A program made the position numbers and the translations under genes. DNA of 64,000 bases from Lineus longissimus (taxonomy: Eukaryota; Nemertea; Pilidiophora; Heteronemertea; Lineidae). The notes under the pieces were generated by a model. That model saw only the letters and a program-made list of their open reading frames with translations, did not search any database and had not been told where the DNA came from. Below, one piece after another: positions 1 through 11,745 of this stretch (positions are counted from its first letter, which is position 1; every line of letters begins with the position of its first letter). The stretch lies in NCBI RefSeq assembly GCF_910592395.1, contig NC_088323.1, positions 10,835,501-10,899,500 of the forward strand, read 5' to 3'.

Positions 1-57
1 TGTTAATGGGGCACGTCATCATCGTGTACATTTGGGAAAAACTCCCTAACGAGACCT

Positions 58-597
58 TAGTCATGTAAACTGAAAATACAAACGTTACAACGTGTACTAC
101 TAGGGCAATAGGGAAAGGTTATGAAAATAAATTGTCACATTCAAGTCACATCCACTGTCTTCAGATGTTTTCGTTTTGACCAGATGGTGCTGCCATCTAC
201 ACCTAGCTGGGCGAGTTACAGGTATGACAGGTATTATTTCAAATTATAGGCCTCCAACACACTTACAAGTTAACCAACACATTCAGTACTGAGAATATGG
301 TATAATGATACAAAATAGGCCTGTCTTACAAGGTTTAGGTATAAATAGAGGATGAAAATGATCAAAACTTCAACCCTTATAGAATGATTTAACTTAACTC
401 TTACCTCCTATATATGGACCCTAAGTAGCAGTTAGCTGTCCAAAATTACAAGCTTTGTCCATACAAAAACTATTCTGTGTCAATTTCTCCAAGAAGCTAA
501 TGGTTGGTGACACCAAAACCAGTGACGTCATAAACAACCCCTAAAACAAAAGAGCACTCAAGGCGCGAAATATAAAAAACGACCGCTGGTCGTTACA
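58..597 (-). repeat. LTR of outer BEL/Pao element (3' LTR in element sense)
   Basis: It matches about 20969-21610 from TTAGTCATGT to GGTCGTTACA, with scattered substitutions. The right copy has about 95 extra bases near 21275-21395. In element sense the LTR starts TGTAACGACC. It is preceded by a short polypurine tract, the complement of GCCCCCTAAT at 601-610. Similarity stops abruptly near 58, so the outer boundary is uncertain. Confidence 0.75.
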
Positions 598-1223
598 ACA
601 GCCCCCTAATTACGCAAAATAATTATTTGTAGTAATTAGCATTAAACACTTAAAACCAATCTCTCTCTAAAATGAAACACACATGTAGTGTAAATTTACT
701 ACTCTCTTCGGACAAATTCTAGTCTAACTCCTCGGTTTCCATGTTAATTCTTCTCTTTAATTACTTCGTTCTTATCTTACAAGGTTCCCAAGGGTCAAAA
801 ACTGATTTTACATTTGCTTAATGATTGTGAAATTTGTGTGCGAGTGCTTGACTCGCCATGCTCGGAACAATTCTCAGCCTCCAGATTATGAAGAGCCAAG
901 TTACTGAAGGCGCCAAATTTGAAATTGATGCAACATTAAAAGGTTGACGCGCAGCCTCCAAAAACTTACATGTAGAACTACATGAAAATACAAAGTACCT
1001 ATTCTAGTAACTGCAAGAAATAGCATTGAAGTGCACAAACATGAATCAGAGTAAATTTCAACTGGTACCAGAACTAGACCTGAAGTAGTACTGAATAGTA
1101 CTGAAGCAAATGTCAGATACAGAAAACCCTAACATGAATCAGAAATTCTAGAAAAAGGTGCCTAAATAATGCATTGTACATGATACAGTAAAGTCTTACT
1201 AGTTCCACTAGAACAATATTCAT
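598..1223 (-). other. 3' untranslated region of outer BEL/Pao element
   Basis: AT-rich stretch between the stop codon of the pol polyprotein (1224-1226) and the polypurine tract and LTR (ending at 597). I see no long open frame and no further repeat structure here. Confidence 0.6.
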
Positions 1224-1428
1224 CTATCCATCAGCTTCTAGAAGCATGACCATTTTGGTCACTGGTCTCCGGTAGACACCAGTCTGAGTTTTAATCCTCG
1301 CTGTGCGAACAAGATCCTGGGTGTCAACTTCAACAACTCTACCCATAGGCCAGTGGTTTCTTGGTGCATCATTATCCACAAGCAACACAATGTCCCCGAC
1401 AGCGACATTTCGTTCCGGGTTTAACCAT
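1224..1428 (-). pseudogene. Outer BEL/Pao pol, C-terminal DUF5641-like end of integrase
   Basis: On the minus strand this reads as the C-terminal domain that follows the integrase core in BEL/Pao polyproteins (DUF5641 type). The recognisable block is VGDIVLLVDNDAPRNHWPMG, followed by a GRVVEV segment, a TKTQTG-like segment with Arg-Arg-Pro-Val, and a stop at 1224-1226. The inner BEL/Pao element has the same module with the same ending (VGDVVILHDQELPRGNWEMA). It is separated from the rest of the integrase by the 1.1-kb repeat at 1429-2554. The codons on both sides of that repeat join in frame within CATTGA, which shows a clean insertion. Family assignment is by recognition of conserved blocks, not by search. 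Confidence 0.8.
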
Positions 1429-1483
1429 TTTTAGCTCACCTCTTAGCAGAGGTGAGCTTATCCCATACCGTGGCGTCCGTCGT

Positions 1484-1515
<32 letters not shown>

Positions 1516-2554
1516 CGTCGTCCGTTAGCAGGGCACGTTTCGTAACTGTTAGAGCTATTGAGTTGAAACTTGGTACACATGTACCCTTATGTAATGACAC
1601 CTGGGAGACTAAGTTTCGGTCCGATTCGTTTCATGGTTTGGCCACCAGGGGGCCAAACGTTAAAAGTGAAAATATGCAATATCTCCCTTAATGGTAGTCG
1701 GGAAATTTTGAAAAAAATATGGTAGGTACTTCTAGCAAAGGTGCATCATATATCCTCCGGGTTTTTGATTTGACCTCCTTTTCAAGGTCACAGAGGTCAA
1801 ATGGTGTAAATTGGCCGTTAGGATGTAACGATGGCACGTTTCTAAACTGCAATGACTATTGATACCAAATTTGGTACACATTTACCCCTTAGTCAGGTGA
1901 TCTCAGGGACCGAAGTTTGGTCCAATATGATTCACCACTTGACCACCAGGGGGCAAAATCCAAAAACCTTAAAAATGTGGTTATTCCTTAACTTCTTGCC
2001 CGATTGCCACCAATTTGATATCATGGGTACATCTAACCACCATACAGTATATGTCACACAGGTTTTTAATTTGACCTTCTTGTCAAGGTCACAGAGGTCA
2101 AATGGCGTAAATTCGCCGTCGGGCCGTAACTATGGCACGTTTCTTAACTGCAATGACTATTGATCACAAATTAAGAACACATGTACCCCTTGGTCAGGTG
2201 ATCTCAGGTACCGAAGTTTGGTGCGATCTGATTTGCCGTTTGGCCTCCAAGGAGGGGGCCAAATCCTAAATTCTTCAAAATGCCATTATTCCTAGTAATG
2301 ACTTGCCCGATTGGCACCAATTTTATATCATAGGTACATCTAATTCTAACAACCATTCAATGTGTCACCCGGGTCTTCTTTGATTTGACCTACTTTTCAA
2401 GGTCACAGAGGTCGAATGTACTGTAAATTGGCCATTTTGGGGAAATTGTAATTGCTTGGACCTACATCAAACCTAACACTACATGACACAAGACCATGCT
2501 CTTTATCCATCTTTCCTCCACATGAGGTGAGCACAATGGCCCTGGCCATTTCAT
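1429..2554 (+). mobile_element. Helentron/HINE-like repeat, family A, copy 1 (inside BEL integrase)
   Basis: It starts TTTTAGCTCACC with a perfect hairpin (arms AGCTCACCTCT and AGAGGTGAGCT, 1433-1458). A CGT/CGTC microsatellite (1486-1526) follows, then about three diverged 300-bp modules. It ends GAGGTGAGCACAATGGCC...GGCCATTTCAT. The 3' end therefore holds an inverted copy of the 5' arm plus a second hairpin (AATGGCC/GGCCATT). Removing it restores the integrase reading frame at CATTGA, placing the insertion between two Ts with no clear duplication. Each module has an AGGTCA-CAG-AGGTCA pair (for example 1785-1799 and 2086-2100) and a CCACCAGGGGGC motif (1642, 1943). The long arginine-rich open frame over the microsatellite is not a gene. 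The Helentron label is inference from end structure. Confidence 0.7.
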
Positions 2555-3312
2555 TGACGCTGCTGGAGTGATGCCAAATATTCTTAATGCCATCTTTTCC
2601 AGAACAAGTTGGTCAAAAACTGAATTTGTCTCCATCGATTGCGCACATATAAGTCTTGTTTTACAAACTGACCAGGTGGTGGTTGCGGCTCAGTTTGCAG
2701 AATGAGTAGGTGGTTGGGGGTTAATGCCTCTGGCTCGTTTGGATCGTTAGAAGCCATGGTGATGGGTCTCCCATTTATAATGGCTTCAGCCTCACAAAAT
2801 AAAGTTTGTAGACCCTCATCATCCATTCTGATCGTTTGCTCTTTCATAAGCCCATACAACACTTTCCTCACGTTTCGGATCATACGTTCCCAAACACCTG
2901 ATGAATGAGAGGCCTTTGGACAAGCAAATTCCCATTCAATGCCCTCCTGTTGCAAAGCTGTCCTAATTTTGTCCTGATTCCATTCTGCAATAGATCTACC
3001 AAGTTCCAACTTACACCCAACCAGGTTAGACCCATTATCTGATCTAAGCACCCAAACAGCACCCCTGCGTGCCACGAACCTACGGATAGCATGCATGCAT
3101 GAGTTCAAATCCATAGAATGAGCAACTTCTGAATGCACAGCCCGGATGGAGAAACAAGTGAAATGAACTCCGTAACTCTTGTACGTAGTGCGGCCTTGCC
3201 TTATTTCAAACGGGCCAAAATAGTCACAGCCAGTATTTTGAAAAGCCTTTTCTCCACCAAGAAGACGCGTGACTGGTAAGTCGGCCATCTTTTGCTCACA
3301 GGCCTTTGCTCT
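2555..3312 (-). pseudogene. Outer BEL/Pao integrase catalytic core
   Basis: Retroviral-type integrase core (rve) that inserts the cDNA copy into the genome. On the minus strand the three acidic residues are visible: D in TGCDYFGPFE, D in RSDNGSN and E in GVWERMIRNV. After the core comes the linker EALTPNHLL and the FVKQDLYVRNRW segment typical of BEL/Pao. A TAA at 2584-2586 interrupts the sequence after LFWKRWH, and a few in-frame codons then lead to the repeat insertion at 2554. Another in-frame TAA (about 3313) separates this part from the zinc-binding part upstream. The inner BEL/Pao element carries a closely similar domain (12025-13126), so the identification is secure although this copy is dead. 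Confidence 0.88.
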
Positions 3313-3774
3313 TTATCTACGGCAATTGACACACTTTGATATAACACTACCAGTAAGCTTAGTAGCCCTGATTACCCAATATCTTTTTCTCAGTCTGCTG
3401 AGCACAGCATTTCGACCTACATGACCCAACATTCTATGAATTTCATCTAACATCAATCTAGTGACAACAGCGTTGTTGGATGACAAGAGAGGGTGTCTTG
3501 TTTCAACTGGTAGAGAACTTCGGGCCAGACGGCTTCCAACCCTTATCATCCCATTTTCATTTCTGAATGGATCAAGCATGTGAATGCTGGCTTCCTTCGT
3601 ATTCATGTCCTTGTTCAGATACTTGGCTTGCTCATATCGGACTATAGCAGTTTCTGCTCTCCTCAGTTCCATGAAGGTAAGACCTTTCAACTTTGTATCC
3701 CCTTGATCTACCGCTACCTTGCCCTTAAGACGTTGTCGCAGATTGTCCTTTGCCCTTGAGAATCCATGCAACAA
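3313..3774 (-). pseudogene. Outer BEL/Pao integrase N-terminal zinc-binding domain (H2C2)
   Basis: This is the integrase_H17C2-type domain that precedes the catalytic core. The ligands are seen as His in DEIHRMLGHVG (two His) and the closing CVNCRR pair. Upstream is the conserved linker DPFRNENGMIRVGSRLARSS, which in BEL/Pao joins the RNase H region to integrase. The frame ends at a TAA directly after CVNCRR and resumes in the same frame as the catalytic core, so a single nonsense change separates them. A frameshift near 3750 separates it from the upstream RNase H part. Confidence 0.85.
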
Positions 3775-4705
3775 TTCTCTTCAATTTGCTCCAAGACGAG
3801 AAGCGCTTGAACAATGTATCCACTGTTGTCTCACTGGCCAGTCTGTCCTCAACTACCGCTGCGGCACTGGTCTTCTTGATCTCTGGGTCATCCTCTGTTA
3901 TGTTGTTAGTGACATCTGTATGTGGCCAAGCAGACTCCTCCTTTTGTAGAAACTCTGGCCCTTTCAACCACATCTTGGTATCTCCTTGGTTCTTGAAAAT
4001 AAGTCCCCTGGATGCCATGTCTGCTGGGTTGTGATTTGTACGGACATAACTCCACTGCTCTGGGATGCTAGCCTCATGAATTGTCGTCAATCTATTTGCC
4101 ACAAACGTGTGAAATCTACTCGATGTATTCTGAATGTATCTTAAAACAGACATACTCTCGGTCCAGTACCGTATCTGGTCAAACTTGTAATCCATCTCTT
4201 GAATGATGATGTATCCGAATTTTACAGCAATGGTAGCTACCGTGAGCTCCATTCTTGGAATAGTAACCTTCTTCAAGGGTGCCACCCTTGCCTTCCCCAT
4301 GAGAAGTTCCACATTGGCAACAGCATCAGTGTTCACTGATCTAACATATGCGGCTATCCCGTATCCCTGTGCGCAAGCATCGGAAAATACATGTAGCTGG
4401 CATGAAACTACGTCGACAAAGGTTATTGGCTTGAGACATCTGGGCACAGACAGTATATCCGGCAACTTTAAATCCTCCAACCACTGTTGCCATCTCGGAG
4501 TGTTCTCTTCACCAATCTGGTCGTCCCATCCTATTTCCTTCTTGCACAATGATTGTAGCAGTATTCTTGCTGGCAGGACAAATGGTGATGCTATACCCAA
4601 AGGATCAAACACGGAGCTGATGACAGATAGCATTCCTCTCCGGGTTGCTGGTTTCTCCCCACATCTAGTCTGAAAGCTCAGAGTATCATCTTTTACTGAC
4701 CACAC
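3725..4705 (-). pseudogene. Outer BEL/Pao RT-connection and RNase H region (peptidase_A17 family)
   Basis: This 326-codon open frame on the minus strand is the Pao-type segment after the polymerase (Pfam name peptidase_A17, in practice the RT-RNase H connection). Recognisable blocks are TRRGMLSVISSVFDPLGIAS, then the RNase H blocks LHVFSDACAQGYG, GKARVAPLKKVTIPRMEL, YWTESMSVLRYI and YVRTNHNPADMASRGL. RNase H removes the RNA strand of the RNA-DNA hybrid during reverse transcription. The matching part of the inner element is at 10720-11745. The frame starts after a frameshift near 4705 and ends by frameshift near 3750, so this is a fragment of a once continuous polyprotein. Confidence 0.88.
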
Positions 4706-5146
4706 AACTTCTCAACTGTTGTGTCCCCACTATCAGTATCAATATCCAACTGCAAGATTTTCGCCCTCTCTGAGGTTGGAATATAGTTGTTGATTTCTGC
4801 ATGGTTACTCAACCACTTTGTGAGCCTGAAACCCCCTTTGCCAAAGAGTTCTGTAATAACCTTGGCAGTGGATACTCCTTGTGTCACATTAACAACTGAT
4901 TTAATGAAGTCATCAACATAAAATGACCACAGTAAGCCATCAACCACTTCGTCAGTTCTGTGTAGTGCTACGTTTGCACATGCGGGACTGGAAACAGCTC
5001 CAAAAGGCATTCTAACCATCTTGTAAATTTCAGGTTCCATTGAACAATCACCCCCTGGCCACCACAAGAACCACAAGAAATCAGTGCAACCCTCCGATAC
5101 CCCAACGTGCTAGAACATACTTTCTATGTCTGCAGCAAGTGCAATG
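4693..5146 (-). pseudogene. Outer BEL/Pao reverse transcriptase, C-terminal half
   Basis: This is the polymerase palm with the catalytic FYVDD motif (about 4908-4920, minus strand), preceded by MVRMPFGAVSSPACANVAL, the usual BEL/Pao block before the active site. Upstream codons up to 5146 encode the IALAADIE block with the first catalytic Asp, an in-frame TAG and the FLWFLWW block. The N-terminal half of the same domain lies 12.6 kb away at 17762-18170, separated by the inner BEL/Pao element. The 5-bp sequence TTCTC occurs on both sides of that insertion. Confidence 0.9.
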
Positions 5147-5151
5147 TTCTC

Positions 5152-6065
5152 TGTAGCAGCCACTGAGACAATTAGTATTTTCACGATCTGCTATATAGCA
5201 AGTACCTTTTTTGGGCCTTCTTTTTTACTCCTTTACAAAAGGTAGGTTAAAAGCTTTACCTATAATTCTCCTTTTCGTCAGTAAAATGTAGTTATTAGTA
5301 TGTTTTAGATAATTGGAGGTTTATTTAGAGTTTATAGACTTTATGAACAGTCTTTCTAACATTTTATCATGTAAACATGAACCTTTTATATCCTTACGCC
5401 TAAGAAGCTCATACTCCAGACAAGAAAGATCATTTTATTTTCTCAATTTAAATCCGGTCAAATCCATAAGTTCACAGGATCTCTATCAAGTGAGACAATG
5501 GTATGTACAAGTATACTAGTCATAGCACCTACTGAATATGTTATTTTGATATGAGATACAAAAATGCAGACTTTATTAAGGGTTAAAACTTTGTACCCTC
5601 ACACATGTGGGCCATTTCTTTGTTCAATCCAGTCATATGTTTAGTGTCAGATGAAACTGCTGTATATGTAAACTGTCTGTACTTTCTATAAAGGAGTTGT
5701 GCCTCCTGTACTTATATTTGATCCATAAAGACTGGTGTGTAGTTCATGTATGTTTTGTAGGAGTATTTCTGCCCAAGCTGCAGTATTAGACCATGCCATA
5801 TACATGCATATAGAATGCATGTGTACATGTAATTTGTATAGCATACTTAAATATCCAGAAAGGATGTGATTAGTATTAATTACTGTGTTGTTATATGCGT
5901 GTGCACTGAACCTTAACAAAACATTGTTACTTAGAAATTGTATTTTTTGTATTTTACAGTCTTTTACGGTGTATAAACAGTAACTGCTGAAGAAAAAGAA
6001 TAAAAGAGATGCACCCGTACAATTAAAGACATATTCGTTATTGATCCTTCCTGATGGACTTAACA
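5152..6065 (+). repeat. 5' LTR of inner BEL/Pao element
   Basis: It starts TGTAGCAGCCACTGAG and ends GATGGACTTAACA. The 3' LTR pieces at 13221-13524 and 17137-17761 match it along the whole length with few changes. The main difference is a 13-bp stretch (near 13315) present only in the 3' copy. Short open frames inside it occur in both LTR copies and are not genes. It should contain the promoter, but I did not identify a clear TATA box. Confidence 0.92.
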
Positions 6066-6884
6066 GTAAAAGACATTCTCATATCGAATGAAAGTCCAGA
6101 GCCGAGATGCCGCTAGTGACAGTCTAACGATCCAGAATAAATGTACTTGTACTAAAAGTATGTGCCATGCAACATGTGGACATTGCCAAGTAAGATTTAA
6201 AATACACGTCGTACAACATATAAACATTTAATGCATTCCAATCAGTACCTCACGAGTAAAAGGCCTACGCCTGTGTGAACACGATGATAGAACTGCAAGT
6301 GAATATTCCAGATCATCCATCGACATGACCGTCCCTCATCAAGCCACAAGAGAGTGACAACACCACATCGAGTGAGACGAGAGGACTTCACGCAGAGACA
6401 CGAAGAAGTGATTGCTACAGAGACACTCTATTGAAATTGTATTGATTATTGTATGCTAATCTCCATTACCTTTGAGGTCTTGTGTTTATAGATTGAAATA
6501 TTTCATGGTTGAATTGGTCGCCTATATGTATTACAATCTACATGAATGCCTTTTGTATCAGCTCAGTTACGCAATAGGCCCGATGTTGTTCAAAACAGTG
6601 ATACCTCGGATAAATGTTCAGGTTTAGTTAATGACCCACTGCTGACACTACTACCTTCCATGCTTTGATTTGACCACGTTATAGGACATTTCTTAGTGGC
6701 TGCATCACTTCCTTTCTCAAATTGCCCTGTGGTCATGCTTGTGAAATTGCAGATAAAATAGGTTTTTAGATGAACCGCAGAGAACCGACCTCTTAGCTTG
6801 GGTCACTAGAGATTACTGATTAGAGAATTTGATTAAACTACAGGTTCAGTCTAATTGCCAGGTTATCTTGCGTCTTGCACCGCC
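6066..6884 (+). other. Leader of inner BEL/Pao element
   Basis: Non-coding stretch between the 5' LTR and the gag start. It has no long open frame, repeat or recognisable RNA structure. The expected primer-binding site should lie at its left edge, but the first bases (GTAAAAGACATTC) do not show the usual TGG start. Confidence 0.6.
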
Positions 6885-7989
6885 ATGGATCAGCAGGAGC
6901 CAGAGCTCGCAGAAACCACGAGAGATGAAGATAAAGAGAGCAGGATGCAGTCAGAAGAACAAAGCCAGGTTGAGAAGAGAAATGAAGGTAAGGGTGAGAA
7001 GCCAGCTGAGGTCAATGAGCCTTCAGGAACACCCGAATCCGAGAAACCCCCTGAAACGATTGAGGTAGTGGAACCCTTCCGGAGATCTTCCAGAGAGAGG
7101 AAGCCCACCGAGAAGGCCAGAGAAAGTCAAAGACAAGAAGTACTGGAACGATTTTGGAAGTCAGCAAAGGACTGCAAGGCTTCTGCCAAGAACGTCAAGG
7201 AGACCACGGGTCAAGCTACTGCCCTGGAGCTGCAAAGAAGTCTTCTAGAAGAGCTGGAAAAGAGTAACGCAGGACTAAATGAAGCCTATGCTGAGGTAAG
7301 GAAATCTTACAGTCTTCCCCTCTCAGAAGTGCGTAGGATTGCAGATTCCATCAGTGCCCTCACTGCAGAGGCAGCTGGTTTACTCAGGGGTAGCCGGTCA
7401 GAGGATTCTCGATCCCATCGATCACCTCGATCTAGCCGAGCATCTAGCCGATCATCACTTAGGAGAGAAGCGGCTGCTCAGGCTGCAGCATTGCAGGCAG
7501 AGCTCAAGGCGAAGAAAAAAGAAGCAGAGAAAGAAGAAGAATTGGTGCAAATGGAGCTCGAAGAAGCCAGAAGACGTGCTCAGGATGAGGCTGAGCAAGC
7601 AGCAGAGGCCGCTAGAAAAGCTGCCCTCGAAAAAACAAGAAGAGCTGAGGCAGATGCTGTCCTAGCCAGGAAGAAGAAAGAGATAGAGAACCAAAGACTC
7701 GCCACGCGACTAATGGTGGAAGAAGCCAAATTGCGGGCTCTGGATGAAGAAGAAACATCTTCAGAACTGAGACGTTTCCCCATCCTTACAGAGCACGAGG
7801 AAATACTTAAAAAACCGAATCCGGAACCACGTCCCACAATGATCGTTCCATCTCCACAATCGGTCCAGCCTGCTAGACTTCAAGATGCCAAATCAGACCT
7901 GACGCCACTTCCAGAGAACAAAGCTACCACCACCCAGTCCTGTCTAAGACCAGAAGCCGCAGTGTGGCAACCACAACCTAGTCATCAAA
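6885..7989 (+). pseudogene. Inner BEL/Pao gag, N-terminal half (acidic, SR-like and coiled-coil)
   Basis: The start is chosen at 6885, where CGCCATGG is a good Kozak context and begins MDQQEPELAETTRDE. The first 150 residues are very rich in E, K, R and S. A short serine/arginine stretch (HRSPRSSRASSRSSLRR, about 7410-7475) follows. Then comes a long A/E/K/R-rich predicted coiled coil (about 7475-7760), as expected for a self-assembling Gag. BEL/Pao Gag proteins often have such an N-terminal coiled coil before the DUF1759 domain. The frame continues to 8081 in a wrong frame; the true continuation is one base out of step from about 7990. That implies a one-base frameshift, most likely a mutation, since BEL/Pao normally has a single gag-pol frame. 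Confidence 0.8.
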
Positions 7990-9417
7990 GTGAGATGCCC
8001 ACCCATTCCCAAGCCAGCTGTGTTCAGCGGAGATGCACTTCAGTACCCCGCCTGGACTGCGTCATTCACTGCCTTGATTGAAAACAAAGGAGTACCCCCA
8101 AGTGAAAGAATTCACTACTTAAAAAGATATCTAGGTGGTCCAGCAGGAGAAGCAGTCGGAGGCTGTTTCCTTCTCCGGAGTGATCAGGCATATGAGAAAG
8201 CCAAATCCATATTAGAAGAGAGATACGGGAGTGACTTTGCAATCCCTGAAGCTGCTTTCAGAAACAAGCTTGATTCATGGCCGAAAATCCAGCCAAGGGA
8301 CAGCATCGGCCTTAGGAAACTGTCGGATTTCCTGCAGCAGTGCCTAACCGCGATGGATGCTATCCCTGACCTACAGATCCTTAATGACAGCAGAGAAAAT
8401 CGGAAGATACTTTTCAAGCTTCCAGATTGGCTGGTAAACAGATGGAGCCGTATTGTTGCGAATACTAAGAAGAGGACAGGCCGCCACCCACAGTTTGCCG
8501 ATTTTGCCAAGTTTCTGTATGATGAAGCAGATATTGCATGTGACCCTATCGCCTCTTTAGGGTCCCTAAAGATAGATGGAGACAAAAGAGAGAAACAAGG
8601 CACACCCCTGAAGCGTAGGAAGGGTGCAAATACTTTGGCCACTGGTGGCAAGAGTGAACCAAAGCCAAATACAAAGAAACCAGAAACAAAGACTTCATGC
8701 GACTTCTGTCAAAGGCCTGGCCACTCTGTTCAGGAGTGTAGAACACTTCAACATAAACCCAAGTCTGAACAACAAGACTTTATAAGAAAGAATGGGTACT
8801 GTTATGGTTGTCTGAAACGGGGTCACCTCTCAAAGGAATGTCCAGCAAAGGCTACGTGCACAAAGTGCCAGAAGCGTCATCCGACCTCCCTGCATGAAGA
8901 CAGGCCGAAGACAGAAACTACACCAAGGAATGACCCGGCAACTACATGGCCCCATCAAGCAAAGGAAACTGAGGAAAAAAGCGCCACCGACACAGATAAA
9001 GCCAAGGAGGCAATCTGCAGAAATGCCGCCTCGGGAGCCAACTCGATGTCATCCATGGTGGTCCCAGTGTGGATTTCCAGCTTGGAGCAGCCAAGCCAGG
9101 AGCTCGTCGTATACGCTCTCATTGATACCCAGTCGGACACTACCTTTGTGGCAAGACAGACTGTGGAGTCGCTAGAGACTTGTGGCGAACCAACACAGCT
9201 GAAACTAACGACAATGACAGCCAAAGATAAGATGATCCACTGCAGCAAATTCAAAAATCTGCAAGTTAGAGGATTCAAGTCCAACTCCAGAATAAAATTG
9301 CCTTTAACATATTCAAGAGAATATATTCCTGTGGAAGAATCCCACATCGGAGACAGCCAACAGATGGCCCCATCTTGCCAAGATTGCTCATCACATGCAA
9401 CCCCTCCTAAACTGTGA
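7990..9417 (+). pseudogene. Inner BEL/Pao gag C-terminal half (DUF1759, zinc knuckles) and protease start
   Basis: The frame begins in PKPAVFSGDALQYPAWTASF, the usual start of the DUF1759 Gag domain, which runs about 190 residues with blocks such as KRYLGGPAGEAVGG and LEERYGSDFAIPEAAFRNKL. Zinc knuckles follow: CDFCQRPGHSVQEC (from 8698) and CYGCLKRGHLSKEC (about 8799), then CTKCQKRHPTSLH. These would bind the RNA genome. From about 9060 comes the DUF1758-type aspartic protease. Its active-site sequence is ALIDTQSDTTFVA (Asp codon at 9124), the DTQSD variant common in BEL/Pao rather than DTGS. The frame is lost near 9345 by a frameshift within the protease. Two further frame changes (to about 9478) lead back to the RT frame. 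Confidence 0.88.
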
Positions 9418-11745
9418 AATTGGCCTTCTTATAGGATACAACTGCCCCAGAGCCCTAGCACCTCGAAATTGTGTCAAGGGGAGGGTAATCAGCCATTCGC
9501 AATTGAAACAGACTTAGGATGGAGTATTGTTGGGGGCGGGGAACAAGAGGAAGATTCCGGAGATGCGATCGGCCTTACACATTCCATAGTCGCCAAGGCG
9601 GTTTCCGAGGATGTTTGTTCACCAGAGAACCAGATCAGTGAAGTAAGGTTCGTCTTGAAGACATCGATCAAAGAAGAACCCTTGACCCCACAAGATCTTG
9701 GCAACATCCTCGCCTCTGATTTCCACGAGTGAGAGCCAAAAGAGCAAACTTGGTCACAGGAAGACACAAGATTCATGAAAATATTAGGAAACCGGACCTA
9801 CCAGCAGGAGGATGGGTTTGTCACCATGCCCTTGCCGTTTAGACAAGAGAAACCAGACCTTCCTAACAACAAAGCCACTGCACTAGTGCGACTAGGACAC
9901 CTTCGGAGATGTTTCAAGAAAGACCCAATATACTTCTCTGACTATAAGGCCTTCATGCTCGACATTATAGAAAACGGAGAGGCAGAACGGGTATCTGAGG
10001 GTCACCATCAAAGCCAAGGACCAGTCTGGTACATTCCTCATCACGGAGTGTACCACCCAAAAAAACCCGGAAAAATCAGGGTGGTGTTCGACTGTGCAGC
10101 CAAGTTTAAAGGCACCTGCCTTAATGATCATCTCCTCCAAGGTCCCGATCAAATGAACACCCTCGTGGGAGTACTCTGCCGCTTCCGAATGGAAAGCATC
10201 GCACTGATGTGCGACATAGAGAGGATGTTCCACCGGTTTCTGGTGCACAAGGAAGACCGTGACTATCTTCGCTTCCTGTGGTGGAGTGATGGCAATATTG
10301 AAGAAGAACCGGTAGAATATCGGATGAAAGTTCACCTATTTGGGGCAGCGTCTTCTCCCGGATGTGCCATTTATGGCCTTCGGTATGTTGCTAACAAATA
10401 CAAAGACTTAAGCCCTGATGCCGCCTCCTTTATCCTTGGTGGATTTTACATGGACGACGGTTTGATAAGTGAAGAAAGCGCAGAGAAGTCCTGCAGTCTT
10501 ATTAAAGGCTCCACGGAAATATGCCGCAAAGGGAATATTCGAGTCCACAAGTTTGCCTCCAATAGTCGCGAGGTACTGGAATCTGTCCTTGCTTCAGAGC
10601 GTGCCAAGGATATTATGAACCTTAATCTTGCGTTAGACGACCTGCCTATCGAAAGGGCACTTGGGATTGAGTGGTGCGTGGAGTCGGATGAATTCTGCTT
10701 CAGGGTGATCCTGAAGGAACAACCCCTGACAAGGCGAGGTATTCTCTCCATGATTTCTTCAGTCTTTGATCCTCTAGGATTCTTGGCACCTTTCATCCTC
10801 AAGGGTAAACAGATCTTACAAGAACTTTGCACGAATGGCGCTGACTGGGACCAACCCCTACCTGAAGAACTGCACCCTAAATGGGAAAGCTGGAGACGCA
10901 ACTTGCATGATTTAGCGAAGATCAAAATTCCTAGATGTTACAAGCCAGAGAACTTCGGTACAGCTGTACAGGCAGAGCTTCATCACTTCTCAGATGCGTC
11001 CCTCAGTGGATATGGCCAGTGCAGCTAAATTCGCTTGATAAATGCTGAAGACCACGTGCATAATACCCTCGTCATGGCAAAGGCAAGAGTTGTACCGCTA
11101 AAACCAGTGACCATCCCTCGGCTAGAGCTCCAAGCTGCCGTTGTGTCGATCAGAATCAGCGACCTTTTGAATAGAGAGCTTGACATCCCGAATATCACGA
11201 ATGTATACTGGACAGACTCCAAGGTAGTTCTTGGTTATTTACAGGACGAAGCACGCAAATTTCACATTTACGTCGCTAACAGAGTGCAAAGGATCAAAGA
11301 ATCATCAGACTCAAGCCAGTGGAACTACGTTCGAACAGAAGAGAATCCAGCCGATTTCACATCAAGAGGTCTTGCAGCACAAGAACTTCAGATCACCAAC
11401 TGGTTCAGAGGTCCGACATTCCTCTTGGAAAAGGAGATCCCCAACACTGCAGATGTCACAGCACCAATAACTCTGTCACCTTCTGACCCCGAAGTCAAAA
11501 GGGTCAAGACTCTACAGACGAAGAGCCAAGCAGTGACCTCACTCCTAGACAGATTCGGCAAATTCTCCAGTTGGTCTAAACTGCTAGCAGCTATTGAGGC
11601 ACTCCAAGCCAAGTGCATAAGGAAACTGGGTGAACCCTCATTATCACTGCAGGAGTCCAGGAGCAGGGCCGAAAGGCTGGTCGTTAGAAATATGCAATGC
11701 CAGTACTTTGAAGATGAGATTAAGGATCTGAAGGGGAAAAGGTAA
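9418..11745 (+). pseudogene. Inner BEL/Pao protease end, reverse transcriptase and RNase H
   Basis: After protease blocks (LLIGYNCPRALAPRNC, then AIETDLGWSIVGG from about 9498) the same frame runs through RT and RNase H. RT blocks are VWYIPHHGVYHPKK, KIRVVFDCAAKFKGTCLND, LMCDIERMFH (first catalytic Asp) and GGFYMDDGLI (YMDD in place of the more usual YVDD). The connection starts TRRGILSMISSVFDPLGFLA and RNase H includes HHFSDASLSGYGQ, VYWTDSKVVLGYL and YVRTEENPADFTSRGL. Nonsense codons lie at 9730-9732 (TGA), 11026-11028 (TAA, just after SGYGQCS) and 11743-11745 (TAA), all in the same frame, so they are point mutations rather than true ends. It makes the cDNA in active relatives and cannot do so here. 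Confidence 0.9.

Noticed and set aside
1-57. Left flank of the outer BEL insertion with target duplication
   Set aside because: The sequence does not match the right flank (from 21611), so either the LTR extends beyond the window or a rearrangement occurred; no duplication can be claimed.
1452-1691. Arg-rich open frames over the CGTCCGTCG microsatellite (also 31780 and 63720)
   Set aside because: They come from reading the CGT repeat as Arg codons; the frame is not kept between copies and lies at the 5' end of a non-coding repeat.
5686-5919. 77-codon frame in the inner BEL 5' LTR, repeated at 17382-17615
   Set aside because: It is duplicated only because it lies in the LTR; no family features, and antisense to the element.
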